Shown here: positions 1 to 13,562 of the stretch, piece after piece
How positions within the stretch are numbered: position 1 is the stretch's first letter
Layout of the letters: each line of letters opens with the position of its first letter
Program-made: the position numbers and the translations under genes
The notes under the pieces: model-generated
What the model was told of the DNA's origin: nothing
Databases searched by the model: none
The model's input: only the letters and a program-made list of their open reading frames with translations
Source of the DNA: Amaranthus tricolor
Lineage: Eukaryota; Streptophyta; Magnoliopsida; Caryophyllales; Amaranthaceae
DNA: 64,000 bases
Direction of reading: 5' to 3'
Assembly (NCBI RefSeq): GCF_026212465.1
Contig: NC_080048.1
Coordinates: 20,678,160 to 20,742,159 of the forward strand

Positions 1-3000
1 TGTGTGCCATGTTTCGTGAAAAACAAACCACGTTTGATCTACTTTACGCGTAAAAGTGCTAAAAAAGTTTTAAAACCCATAAAATTGCACTTTAACACGT
101 AATTTCTAGCATATGACTTTTAATTTCAATTCTAACCACTTCAACACAATAATATATACCAAATAGTTTTGTGTGCCAAGTGTCGTGCAAAACAAACCAA
201 GTTTGAGCTACTTTATGCTCGAAATTGCCAAAAAAGCTTAGAAACCCATAAAATCGCAACTTAATACATGATTTTTAGCTTATGACTATCATTTTCAATT
301 TTAACCACTTCAACACACTAATATATATCGAATAGTTTTGTGTGCCATGTTTCGTGCAAAACAAACCAAGTTTGAGCTACTTTATGCGCGAAAGTGCCAA
401 AAAAAGCTTTAAAACAAAAAAATCGCAACTTAACACGTAATTTTTAGCATATGACTATGATTTTCAATTCTAACCACTTCAACACAATAATATATACCAA
501 ATAGTGTTGTGTGTCAATATTCGTGCAAAACAAAAAAAGTTTGAGTTACTTTATGCGCGAAAGTGCAAAAAAAGCATAAAAACCCAGAAAATCGCAACTT
601 AACACGTAATTTCTAGCATATAACTATGATTTTCATTTATAACCACTTCAACACAATAATATATACCAAATAGTGTCGTGTGCAAAGTTTCGTGCAAAAG
701 AAACGAAGTTTGAGCTACTTTATGCGTGAAAGTGCAAAAAAAAGCGTAAAAAACCCATAAAATCGCAACTTAACACGAAATTTTAGCATATGACTATGAT
801 TTTCAATTCTAACGACTTCAACACATTAATATATACCAAATAGTGTCGTGTGCCATTTTTCGTGCAAAACAAACCAAGTTTGAGCTACTTTATGCGCGAA
901 AGTGCCAAAAAAGCTTAAAAACCCATAAAATCGCAATTTAACACGTAATTTCTAGCATATGACTTTCATTTTCAATTCAAACCAGTTCAACAAAATAATA
1001 TATACCAAATTGTGTCGTGTGCCATGTTTCGTGCAAAACAAACCAAGTTTGAGCTACATTATGCGCGAAAGTGCCAAAAAAGCTTAAAAACGCATAAAAT
1101 CGCAACTTAACACGTAATTTCTAGCATATGACTATGATTTTCAATTCTAACCACTTCAACACAATAATATATACCAAATAATGTTATGCGCCAATTTGTT
1201 GCAAAACAAATCAAGTTTGAGCTAATTTATGCGCGAAAGTGCCAAAAAGCTTAAAAATCCAAAAAATCGCAACTTAACATGTAATTTCTAGCATATGACT
1301 ATGATTTTAAATTCTAACCACTTCAACCAAATAATATATACCAAATAGTATCGTATGCCAAGTTTCTTGCAAAACAAACCAAGTGTGAGCTACGTTATGC
1401 GCGAAAGTGCAAAGAAACCTTAAAAACACAAAAAATCGCCACTTAACACGTAATTTCTAGCGCATGACAATGATTTTAAATTCTAACCACTTCAACACAA
1501 TAATATATACCAAATAATGTCGTGTTCAAAGTTTCGTGCAAAACAAACCAAGTTTGAGCTACTTTATGCGAGAAAGTGCAAAAAAGCGTAAAAAACTCAT
1601 AAAATCGCAACTTTACACGAAATTTCTAGCATATGAATCTGATTATTCAATTCTAACCACTTCAAAACACTAATATATATCGAAAAGCGTTGTGTGCCAA
1701 GTTTCGTGCAAAAAAAACCAAGTATGAGCTCCTTTATGCGCGAAAATGGGAAAAATGCGTAAAAAACGCAAAAAATCGCAACTTAACACGAAATTTCTAG
1801 CATATGACTATGATTTTCAATTCTAACCACTTCAACACATTATTATGTATCAAATAGTGTTGTGTGCCATGTTTCGTGAAAAACAAACCATGTTTGACCT
1901 ACTTTACGCGCAAAAGTGCTAAAAAGTTTTAAAACCCATAAAATCGCACCTTAAAACGTAATTTCTAGCATATGACTTTTAATTTCAATTCTAACCAATT
2001 CAACAAAATAATATATAGCAAATAGTGTTGTGTGCCAAGTTTCGTGCAAAAAAAAACCAAGTTGGAGCTACTTTATGCGCGAAAGTACTAAAAAAGCTTT
2101 AAAACCCATAAAATCGCAACTTAACACAAAATTTCTAGCATATGACTATGATTTTCAATTCTAAGCACTTCAAGACGTTATTATATATCGAATAGTGTAG
2201 TGTGCCAAGTTTCGTGCAAAACAAATCAAGTTTGAGCTACTTTATGCGCGAAAGTGCAAAAAAAGCTTAAAACCCAAAAAATCGCAACATAACACGTAAT
2301 TTCTAGCATATGACATTGATTTTTAATTCTAACCGCTTCAACACAATAATATATACCAAATGGTGTTGTGTGCCATGTTTCGTGAAAAACAAACCAAGTT
2401 TGACCTACTTTACGCGCAAAAGTGCTAAAAAAGTTTAAAAACCCATAAAATCGCACTTTAACACGTAATTTCTAGCATATGACTTTTAATTTCAATTCTA
2501 ACCACTTCAACACAATAATATATACCAAATAGTTTTGTGTGCCAAGTGTCGTGCAAAACAAACCAAGTTTGAGCTACTTTATGCTTGAAATTACCAAAAA
2601 AGCTTAAAAACCCAGAAAATCGCAACTTAATACGTGATTTCTAGCATATGACTATCATTTTCAATTTTAACCACTTCAACACACTAATATATATCGAATA
2701 GTGTTGTGTGCCATGTTTCGTGCAAAACAAACCAAGTTTGAGCTACTTTATGCGCGAAAGTGCCAAAAAAGCTTAAAAACAAAAAAAATCGCAACTTAAC
2801 ACGTAATTTTTAGCATATGACTATGATTTTCAATTCTAACCTCTTCAACACACTAATATATAGAGAATAACGTTGTGTTCCAAGTTTCGTGCAAAACGAA
2901 CCAAGTTTGAACTACTTTATGCACGAAAGGACCAAAAAAGCTTAAAAACCCATAAAATCGCAACTTAACACGTAATTTCTAGCATATGACTATGATTTTC

Positions 3001-5555
3001 ATTTCTAACCCCTTCCACACCATAACATATACCAAATAGTGTCGTGTGCAAAGTTTTGTGCAAAACAAACCAAGTTTGAGCTACTTTATGCGCGAAAGTG
3101 CAAAAAAAGCGTAAAAAACCCATAAAATCGTAACTTAACACGAAATTTCTAGCATATGACTATGATTTTCAATTCTGACCACTTCAACACACTAATATAT
3201 ATCGAATACATTTGTGTGCCATGTTTCGTGAAAAACAAACCAAGTTTGAGCTACTTTATGCGCGAAAGTGCACTAAAATCGTAAAAAAAACCCATAAAAT
3301 CGCAACCTAACACGAAATTTCTAGCATATGACTAGTATTTTCAATTCTAACCACTTCAACACATTATTATATATAAAATAGTGTCGTGTGCCAAGTTTCA
3401 TGCAAAACAAACCAAGTTTGAGCTACTTTGTGCGAGAAAGTGCCAAAAAAGCTTAAAAACCAAAAAATCGCAACTTAAAACGTAATTTCTAGCATAGGAT
3501 TATGATTTTCAATTTTAACCACTTCAACACAATAATATGTACCAAATAGTGTCGTGTGCCAAGTTTCGGGCAAAACATACCAAGATTGACCTACATTATG
3601 CGCGAAAGTGCATAAAAAGCGTAAAAAACCCATAAAATCGTAACTTAACACGATTACTAGAATATGACTATCATTTTAAATTTTAACCACTTCAACACAC
3701 TAATATATATCGAATAGTGTTGTGTGCCATGTTTCGTGCAAAACAAACTAAGTTTGAGCTACTTTATGCGCAAAAGTGCCAAAAAAGCTTTAAATCCCAT
3801 AAAATTGCAACTTAAGACGTAATTTCTAGCATATCACTATGATTTTCGTTTAATGCCACTGAAACAAAATAATATATATTAAATAGTGTCATGTGACAAG
3901 TTTCTTGTAATACAAACCAAGTTTGAGCTACTTTATGCGTGAAAGTACCAAAAAAGCATCAAAACCCATAAAATCAATACTTAAAATGTAATTTCTAGCA
4001 TATGATTTTGATTTTCAATTCTAACCACTTCAACATAATAATATGTACCAAATAGTGTCGTGTGCCAAGTTTCGTGCAAAACAAACCAAGTTTGAGCTAC
4101 TTTTTGCGCGAAAGTGCGAAAAATGCTTAAAAACCCATAAAATCGCAATTTAACACCTAATTTCTAGCATATGACTATGATTTTCAATTCAAACCACTTC
4201 AACAAAATTATATATACCAAATTGTGTCGTGTGCCAAGTTTCGTTCAAAACAAACCACGTTTGAGCTACATTATGCGCTAAAGTGCAAAAAAAGCTTAAA
4301 AACGCATAAAATCGCAACTTAACACGTTATTTTTTAGTATATGACTATGATTTTCAATTTTAACCACTTCAACACAATAATTTATAGCAAATAGTGTTAT
4401 GTGCCAAATTTGTTGGAATACAAACCAAGTTTGAGCTAATTTATGCGCGAAAGTGCCAAAAAGCTTAAAATCCCAAAAAATCGCAACTTAACACGTAATT
4501 TCTAGCATATGACTATGATTTTAAATTCTAACCACTTCACTCAATAATATATACCAAATAGTGTCTTATGCAAAGTTTCGTGCAAAACAAACCAAGTGTG
4601 AGCTACGTTATGTGCGAAAGTGCAAAGAAACCTTAAAACCCAAAAAATCGCCACTTAACACGTAAATTCTAACCACTTCAACACAATAATATATACCAAA
4701 TAATGTCGTGTTCAAAGTTTCGTGCAAAACAAACCAAGTTTAAGCTACTTTATGCGAGAAAGTGCAAAAAAGCGAAAAAAAACCCATAAAATCGCAACTT
4801 TACACGAAATTTCTAGCATATGACTCTGATTATTCAATTCTAACCACTTTAACACACTAATATATATCGAATAGCGTTGTGTGCCAAGTTTCGTGAAAAA
4901 AAAACCAACTTTGAGCTACTTTATGCGCGAAAATGGAAAAAAAAGCGTAAAAAAACCCATAAAATCGCAACTTAACACGAAATTTCTAGCATATGACTAT
5001 GATTTTCAATTCTAACCACTTCAACACATTATTATATATCAAATAGTGTTGTGTGCCATGTTTCGTGAAAAACAAACCAAGTTTGACCTACTTTACGCGC
5101 AAAAGTGCTAAAAAGTTTAAAAACCCATAAAATAGCACCTTAACACGTAATTTCTAACATATGACTTTTAATTTCAATTCTAACCACTTCAACACAATAA
5201 TATATACCAAATAGTGTTGTGTCCCAAGTTTCGTGCAAAAAAAAACCAAGTTCGAGCTACTTTATGCGCGAAAGTACTAAAAAAGTTTTAAAACCCATAA
5301 AATCGCAACTTAACACGAAATTTCTAGCCTATGACTATAATTTTCAATTCTAAGCACTTCAAGACGTTATTATATATCGAATAGTTTAGTGTGTCATGTT
5401 TCGTGCAAAACAAATCAAGTTTGAGCTACTTTATGCGCGAAAGTGCAAAAAAAGCTTAAAACCCATAAAATCGCAACTTAACACGTAATTTCTAGCATAT
5501 GACATTGATTTTTAATTCTAACCGCTTCAACACAATAATATATACCAAATGGTGT
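1..5555 (+). repeat. Block 1 higher-order repeat, copy 1 (5.55 kb)
   Basis: The distinctive monomer at position 1 (ACGCGTAAAAGTGC and an AAAATTGCAC variant) recurs at 5556 and 10101. Copy 1 has about 33 monomers. It contains a nested repeat: the series at roughly 1190-2530 reappears at 4400-5720, shifted by 3.19 kb (for example, the TAATGTCGTGTTCAAAG variants near 1514 and 4705). Copy 1 lacks one monomer that copy 2 has at about 6420-6590. Confidence 0.85.
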
Positions 5556-8500
5556 TGTGTGCCATGTTTCGTGAAAAACAAACCACGTTTGACCTACTTT
5601 ACGCGTAAAAGTGCTAAAAAAGTTTTAAAACCCATAAAATTGCACTTTAACACGTAATTTCTAGCATATGACTTTTAATTTCAATTCTAACCACTTCAAC
5701 ACAATAATATATACCAAATAGTTTTGTGTGCCAAGTGTCGTGCAAAACAAACCAAGTTTGAGCTACTTTATGCTCGAAATTGCCAAAAAAGCTTAGAAAC
5801 CCATAAAATCGCAACTTAATACATGATTTTTAGCTTATGACTATCATTTTCAATTTTAACCACTTCAACACACTAATATATATCGAATAGTTTTGTGTGC
5901 CATGTTTCGTGCAAAACAAACCAAGTTTGAGCTACTTTATGCGCGAAAGTGCCAAAAAAGCATTAAAACAAAAAAATCGCAACTTAACACGTAATTTTTA
6001 GCATATGACTATGATTTTCAATTCTAACCACTTCAACACAATAATATATACCAAATAGTGTTGTGTGTCATTATTCGTGCAAAACAAAAAAAGTTTGAGT
6101 TACTTTATGCGCGAAAGTGCCAAAAAAGCATAAAAACCCAGAAAATCGCAACTTAACACGTAATTTCTAGCATATAACTATGATTTTCATTTATAACCAC
6201 TTCAACACAATAATATATACCAAATAGTGTCGTGTGCAAAGTTTCGTGCAAAAGAAACGAAGTTTGAGCTACTTTATGCGTGAAAGTGCAAAAAAAGCGT
6301 AAAAAACCCATAAAATCGCAACTTAACACGAAATTTTAGCATATGACTATGATTTTCAATTCTAACGACTTCAACACATTAATATATACCAAATAGTGTC
6401 GTGTGCCATTTTTCGTGCAAAACAAACCAAGTTTGAGCTACTTTGTGCGCGAAAGTGCAAAAAAAGCGTAAAAAACCTATAAAATCTCAACTTAAGACGA
6501 AATTTCTAGCATATGAATATGATTTTCAATTCTAACCACTTCAACACACTAATATATATCGAATAGTGTTGTGTGCCATGTTTTGCAAAACAAACCAAGT
6601 TTGAGCTACTTTATGCGCGAAAGTGCCAAAAAAGCTTAAAAACCCATAAAATCGCAATTTAACACGTAATTTCTAGCATATGACTTTCATTTTCAATTCA
6701 AACCAGTTCAACAAAATAATATATACCAAATTGTGTCGTGTGCCATGTTTCGTGCAAAACAAACCAAGTTTGAGCTACATTATGCGCGAAAGTGCCAAAA
6801 AAGCTTAAAAACGCATAAAATCGCAACTTAACACGTAATTTCTAGCATATGACTATGATTTTCAATTCTAACCACTTCAACACAATAATATATACCAAAT
6901 AGTGTTATGCGCCAATTTGTTGCAAAACAAACCAAGTTTGAGCTAATTTCTGCGCGAAAGTGCCAAAAAGCTTAAAAATCCAAAAAATCGCAACTTAACA
7001 TGTAATTTCTAGCATATGACTATGATTTTAAATTCTAACCACTTCAACCAAATAATATATACCAAATAGTATCGTATGCCAAGTTTCTTGCAAAACAAAC
7101 CAAGTGTGAGCTACGTTATGCGCGAAAGTGCAAAGAAACCTTAAAAACACATAAAATCGCCACTTAACACGTAATTTCTAGCGCATGACAATGATTTTAA
7201 ATTCTAACCACTTCAACACAATAATATATACCAAATAATGTCGTGTTCAAAGTTTCGTGCAAAACAAACCAAGTTTGAGCTACTTTATGCGCGAAAGTGC
7301 CAAAAAAGCTTAAAAACCAAAAAAATCGCAACTTAACACGTAATTTTTAGCATATGACTATGATTTTCAATTCTAAACCTCTTCAACACACTAATATATA
7401 GAGAATAACGTTGTGTTCCAAGTTTCGTGCAAAACGAACCAAGTTTGAACTACTTTATGCACGAAAGCACCAAAAAAAGCTTAAAAACCCATAAAATCGC
7501 AACTTAACACGTAATTTCTAGCATATGACTATGATTTTCATTTCTAATCCCTTCCACACCATAACATATACCAAATAGTGTCGTGTGCAAGTTTTGTGCA
7601 AAACAAACCAAGTTTGAGCTACTTTATGCGCGAAAGTGCAAAAAAAGGGTAAAAAACCCATAAAATCGCAACTTAACACGAAATTTCTAGCATATGACTA
7701 TGATTTTCAATTCTGACCACTTCAACACACTAATATATATCGAATACATTTGTGTGCCATGTTTCGTGAAAAACAAACCAAGTTTGAGCTACTTTATGCG
7801 CGAAAGTGCACTAAAATCGTAAAAAAAACCCATAAAATCGCAACCTAACACGAAATTTCTAGCATATGACTAGTATTTTCAATTCTAACCACTTCAACAC
7901 ATTATTATATATAAAATAGTGTCGTGTGCCAAGTTTCATGCAAAACAAACCAAGTTTGAGCTACTTTGTGCGAGAAAGTGCCAAAAAAGCTTAAAAAACC
8001 AAAAAATCGCAACTTAAAACGTAATTTCTAGCATAGGATTATGATTTTCAATTTTAACCCACTTCAACACAATAATATGTACCAAATAGTGTCGTGTGCC
8101 AAGTTTCGGGCAAAACATACCAAGATTGACCTACATTATGCGCGAAAGTGCATAAAAAGCGTAAAAAAACCCATAAAATCGTAACTTAACACGATTACTA
8201 GAATATGACTATCATTTTAAATTTTAACCACTTCAACACACTAATATATATCGAATAGTGTTGTGTGCCATGTTTCGTGCAAAACAAACTAAGTTTGAGC
8301 TACTTTATGCGCAAAAGTGCCAAAAAAGCTTTAAATCCCATAAAATTGCAACTTAAGACGTAATTTCTAGCATATCACTATGATTTTCGTTTAAAGCCAC
8401 TGAAACAAAATAATATATATTAAATAGTGTCATGTGACAAGTTTCTTGTAATACAAACCAAGTTTGAGCTACTTTATGCGTGAAAGTACCAAAAAAAGCA

Positions 8501-10100
8501 TCAAAACCCATAAAATCGATACTTAAAATGTAATTTCTAGCATATGATTTTGATTTTCAATTCTAACCACTTCAACATAATAATATGTACCAAATAGTGT
8601 CGTGTGCCAAGTTTCGTGCAAAACAAACCAAGTTTGAGCTACTTTTTGCGCGAAAGTGCGAAAAAATGCTTAAAAACCCATAAAATCGCAATTTAACACC
8701 TAATTTCTAGCATATGACTATGATTTTCAATTCAAACCACTTCAACAAAATTATATATACCAAATTGTGTCGTGTGCAAGGTTTCGTTCAAAACAAACCA
8801 CGTTTGAGCTACATTATGCGCTAAAGTGCAAAAAAAGCTTAAAAACGCATAAAATCGCAACTTAACACGTTATTTTTTAGTATATGACTATGATTTTCAA
8901 TTCTAACCACTTCAACACAATAATATATAGCAAATAGTGTTATGTGCCAAATTTGTTGGAATACAAACCAAGTTTGAGCTAATTTATGCGCGAAAGTGCC
9001 AAAAAGCTTAAAATCCCAAAAAATCGCAACTTAACACGTAATTTCTAGCATATGACTATGATTTTTAAATTCTAACCACTTCACTCAATAATATATACCA
9101 AATAGTGTCTTATGCAAAGTTTCGTGCAAAACAAACCAAGTGTGAGCTACGTTATGTGCGAAAGTGCAAAGAAACCTCAAAACCCAAAACATCGCCACTT
9201 AACACGTAAATTCTAACCACTTCAACACAATAATATATACCAAATAATGTCGTGTTCAAAGTTTCGTGCAAAACAAACCAAGTTTGAGCTACTTTATGCG
9301 AGAAAGTGCAAAAAAGTGAAAAAAAACCCATAAAATCGCAACTTTACACGAAATTTCTAGCATATTACTCTGATTATTCAATTCTAACCACTTTAACACA
9401 CTAATATATATCGAATAGCGTTGTGTGCCAAGTTTCGTGAAAAAAAAAACCAACTTTGAGCTACTTTATGCGCGAAAATGGGAAAAAAGCGTAAAAAACC
9501 CATAAAATCGCAACTTAACACGAAATTTCTAGCATATGACTATGATTTTCAATTCTAACCACTTCAACACATTATTTTATATCAAATAGTGTTGTGTGCC
9601 ATGTTTCGTGAAAAACAAACCAAGTTTGACCTACTTTACGCGCAAAAGTGCTAAAAAGTTTAAAAACCCATAAAATCGCACCTTAAAACGTAATTTCTAG
9701 CATATGACTTTTAATTTCAATTCTAACCAATTCAACAAAATAATATATAGCAAATAGTGTTGTGTGCCAAGTTTTGTGCAAAAAAAACCAAGTTGGAGCT
9801 ACTTTATGCGCGAAAGTACTAAAAAAGCTTTTAAAAACCCATAAAATCGCAACTTAACACAAAATTTCTAGCATATGACTATGATTTTCAATTCTAAGCA
9901 CTTCAAGACGTTATTATATATCGAATAGTTTAGTGTGTCAAGTTTCGTGCAAAACAAATCAAGTTTGAGCTACTTTATGCGCGAAAGTGCAAAAAAAGCT
10001 TAAAACCCATAAAATCGCAACTTAAACACGTAATTTCTAGCATATGACATTGATTTTTAATTCTAACCGCTTCAACACAATAATATATACCAAATGGTGT
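5556..10100 (+). repeat. Block 1 higher-order repeat, copy 2 (4.55 kb)
   Basis: This copy follows copy 1 monomer by monomer, with two structural differences. It has one extra monomer at about 6420-6590. Near 7290 it jumps from the equivalent of about 1570 in copy 1 to about 2750, losing about 1.18 kb (seven monomers). The balance accounts for the 1010-bp length difference. The join falls inside the shared TTTATGCGCGAAAGTGC region, as expected for unequal exchange between homologous monomers. Confidence 0.85.
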
Positions 10101-13100
10101 TGTGTGCCATGTTTCGTGAAAAACAAACCACGTTTGACCTACTTTACGCGTAAAAGTGCTAAAAAAGTTTTAAAACCCATAAAATTGCACTTTAACACGT
10201 AATTTCTAGCAAACCACTTCAACACAATAATATATACCAAATAGTTTTGTGTGCCAAGTGTCGTGCAAAACAAACCAAGTTTGAGCTACTTTATGCTCGA
10301 AATTGCCAAAAAAGCTTAGAAACCCATAAAATCGCAACTTAATAAATGATTTTTAGCTTATGACTATCATTTCAATTTTAACCACTTCAACACACTAATA
10401 TATATCGAATAGTTTTGTGTGCCATGTTTCGTGCAAAACAAACCAAGTTTGAGCTACTTTATGCGCGAAAGTGCCAAAAAAGCTTAAAACAAAAAAATCG
10501 CAACTTAACACGTAATTTTTAGCATATGACTATGATTTTCAATTCTAACCACTTCAACACAATAATATATACCAAATAGTGTTGTGTGTCAATATTCGTG
10601 CAAAACAAACAAAGTTTGAGTTTCTTTATGCGCGAAAGTGCCAAAAAAGCATAAAAACCCATAAAATCGCAACTTAACACGTAATTTCTAGCATATAACT
10701 ATGATTTTCATTTATAACCACTTCAACACAATAATATATACCAAATAGTGTCGTGTGCAATGTTTCGTGCAAGAGAAACGAAGTTGTTAGCATATGACTA
10801 TGATTTTCAATTCTAACGACTTCAACACAGTAATATATACCAAATAGTGTCGTGTGCCCATTTTTCGTGCAAAACAAACCAAGTTTGAGCTACTTTGTGC
10901 GCGAAAGTGCAAAAAAAGCGTAAAAAAACCTATAAAATCGCAACTTAAGACGAATTTCTAGCATATGAATATGATTTTCAATTCTAACCACTTCAACACA
11001 CTAATATATATCGAATAGTGTTGTGTGCCATGTTTTGCAAAACAAACCAAGTTTGAGCTACTTTATGCGCGATAGTGCCAATAAAGCTTAAAAAACCCAT
11101 AAATCGCAATTTAACACGTAATTTCTAGCATATGACTTTCATTTTCAATTCAAACCAGTTCAACAAAATAATATATACCAAATTGTGTCGTGTGCCATGT
11201 TTCGTGGCAAAAACAAACCAAGTTTGAGCTACATTATGCGCGAAAGTGCCAAAAAAGCTTAAAAACGCATAAAATCGCAACTTAACACGTAATTTCTAGC
11301 ATATGACTATGATTTTCAATTCTAACCACTTCAACACAATAATATATACCAAATAGTGTTATGCGCCAATTTGTTGCAAAACAAACCAAGTTTGAGCTAA
11401 TTTATGCGCGAAAGTGCCAAAAGCTTAAAAATCCAAAAAATCGCAACTTAACATGTAATTATAGCATATGACTATGATTTTAAATTCCAACCACTTCAAC
11501 CAAATAATATATAACAAATAGTGCAAAGACAAACCAAGTGTGAGCTACGTTATGCGCGAAAGTGCAAAGAAACCTTAAAAACACATAAAATCGCCCACTT
11601 AACACGTAATTTCTAGCGCTGACAATGATTTTAAATTCTAACCACTTCAACACAATAATACTATACCAAAATAATGTCGTGTTCAAAGTTTCGTGCAAAA
11701 CAAACCAAGTTTGCGCTACTTTATGCGAGAAAGTGCAAAAAAATCGTAAAAAACTCATAAAATCGCAACTTTACACGAAATTTCTAGCATATGAATCTGA
11801 TTATTCAATTCTAACCACTTCAACACACTAATATATATCGAAAAGCATTGTGTGCCAAGTTTCGTGCAAAAAAAACCAAGTTTGAGCTCCTTATGCGCGA
11901 AAATGGGGAAAAAAGCGTAAAAAACGCAAAAAATCGCAACTTAACACGAAATTTCTAGCATATGACTATGATTTTCATTCTAACCACTTCAACACATTAT
12001 TATGTATCAAATAGTGTTGTGTGCCATGTTTCGTGAAAAACAAACCAAGTTTGACCTACTTTACGCGCAAAGTGCTAAAAAGTTTAAAAACCCATAAAAT
12101 CGCACCTTAAAACGTAATTTCTAGCATATGACTTTTAATTTCAATTCTAACCAATTCAACAAAATAAGTATATAGCAAATAGTGTTGTGTGCCAAGTTTC
12201 GTGCAAAAAAAACCAAGTTGGAGCTACTTTATGCGCGAAAGTACTAAAAAAGCTTTAAAACCCATAAAATCGCAACTTAACACAAAATTTCTAGCATATG
12301 ACTATGATTTTCAATTCTGAAGCACTTCAAGACCGTTATTATATATCGAATAGTGTAGTGTGCCAAGTTTCGTGCAAAACAAATCAAGTTTGAGCTACTT
12401 TATGCGCGAAAGTGCAAAAAAAGCTTAAAACCCAAAAAATCGCAACATAACACGTAATTCTAGCATATGACATTGATTTTTAATTTCTAACCGCTTCAAC
12501 ACAATAATATATACCAAATGGTGTTGTGTGCCATGTTTCGTGAAAAGCAAACCAAGTTTGACCTACTTACGCGCAAAAGTGCTAAAAAAGTTTAAAACCC
12601 ATAAAATCGCACTTTAACACGTAATTTCTAGCAATGACTTTTAATTTCAATTCTAACCACTTCAACACAATAATATATACCAAATAGTTTTGTGTGCCAA
12701 GTGTCGTGCAAACAAACCAAGTTTGAGCTACTTTATGCTCGAAATTACAAAAAAGCTTAAAAACCCAGGAAATCGCAACTTAATACGTGATTTCTAGCAT
12801 ATGACTATCATTTCAATTTTAACCACTTCAACACACTAATATATATCGAATAGTGTTGTGTGCCATGTTTCGTGCAAAACAAACCAAGTTTGAGCTACTT
12901 TTGCTGCGAAAGTGCCAAAAAAGCTTAAAAACCAAAAAATCGCACTTAACACGTAATTTTTAGCATATGACTATGATTTTCAATTCTAACCTCTTCAACA
13001 CACTAATATATATATAATAACGTTGTGTTCCAAGTTTCGTGCAAAACGAACCAAGTTTGAACTACTTTATGCACGAAAGCACCAAAAAAGCTTAAAAACC

Positions 13101-13247
13101 CATAAAATCGCAACTTAACACGTAATTTCTAGCATATGACTATGATTTTCATTTCTAACCCCTTCCACACCATAATATATACCAAATAGTGTCGTGTGCA
13201 AAGTTGTGTACAAAACAAACCAAGTTTGGCTACTTTATGCGCGAAAG
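10101..13247 (+). repeat. Block 1 higher-order repeat, copy 3 (partial, indel-rich)
   Basis: A third copy starts with the same diagnostic monomer and runs into the N gap. At about 11630-13000 it follows the copy-1 arrangement that copy 2 has lost. It has many one- or two-base insertions and deletions compared with copies 1 and 2, and a lost segment at about 10211. The excess next to a gap looks like unpolished long-read sequence, though real divergence is possible. Confidence 0.75.
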
Positions 13248-13347
13248 NNNNNNNNNNNNNNNNNNNNNNNNNNNNNNNNNNNNNNNNNNNNNNNNNNNNN
13301 NNNNNNNNNNNNNNNNNNNNNNNNNNNNNNNNNNNNNNNNNNNNNNN
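13248..13347. other. Assembly gap, 100 N
   Basis: There are exactly 100 N between block 1 and block 2 satellite. A round 100 usually marks a join of unknown size. Satellite of the same orientation lies on both sides, but the HOR type changes across it, so the missing length and the nature of the transition are unknown. Confidence 0.98.
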
Positions 13348-13562
13348 GATTTTCAATTCTAAACACTTCAAAACAATAATATATACCAAATAGTGTCGTG
13401 TGCCAAGTTTCGTGCAAAACAAACCAAGTTTGAGCTACTTTATGGCGTGAAAGTGCAAAAAAAGCGTAAAAAACCCATAAAATCGTAACTTAACACGAAA
13501 TTTCTTGCATATGACTATGATTTTCAATTCTAACCACTTTAACACATTAATATATACCAAAT

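Larger units (their letters stand above)
1..13247 (+). repeat. 169-bp satellite array, block 1
   Basis: This is a tandem array of about 78 AT-rich monomers in one orientation. The landmark TGTGTGCCA starts at 1, 170 and 339, which gives the 169-bp period. Each monomer carries the same ordered landmarks: CCAAGTTT, TTTATGCGCGAAAGTGC, two or three A-tracts, TAAAATCGCAACTTAACACG, CTAGCATATGACTATGATTT and TCTAACCACTTCAACAC, then an AT-only stretch. Monomers differ from each other at many sites, but whole series of monomers recur, so the array has higher-order repeats. Reverse-strand open frames of 60-97 codons recur with the monomer and are by-products of its sequence; 169 is not a multiple of 3. 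The satellite family and species are not recognised. Confidence 0.97.

Noticed and set aside
1..200. Possible CENP-B box in the monomer (TTCGTGCAAAAC)
   Set aside because: It fits the TTCGnnnnAnnC part of the mammalian box but has AAA where CGGG should be, and plants have no established CENP-B box system. The match is too weak.
1..13247. CRISPR-like direct repeats
   Set aside because: Repeats are contiguous 169-bp units without unique spacers, and no cas-like gene is present. This is a plant satellite.
10674..13422. Reverse-strand open frames of 60-97 codons repeating peptides such as FAHKVAQTWF and HETWHTTLFGIYYC
   Set aside because: They recur with the satellite on every side, change frame between monomers because 169 is not divisible by 3, and some run through N. 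They are by-products of a stop-poor reverse frame, not genes.
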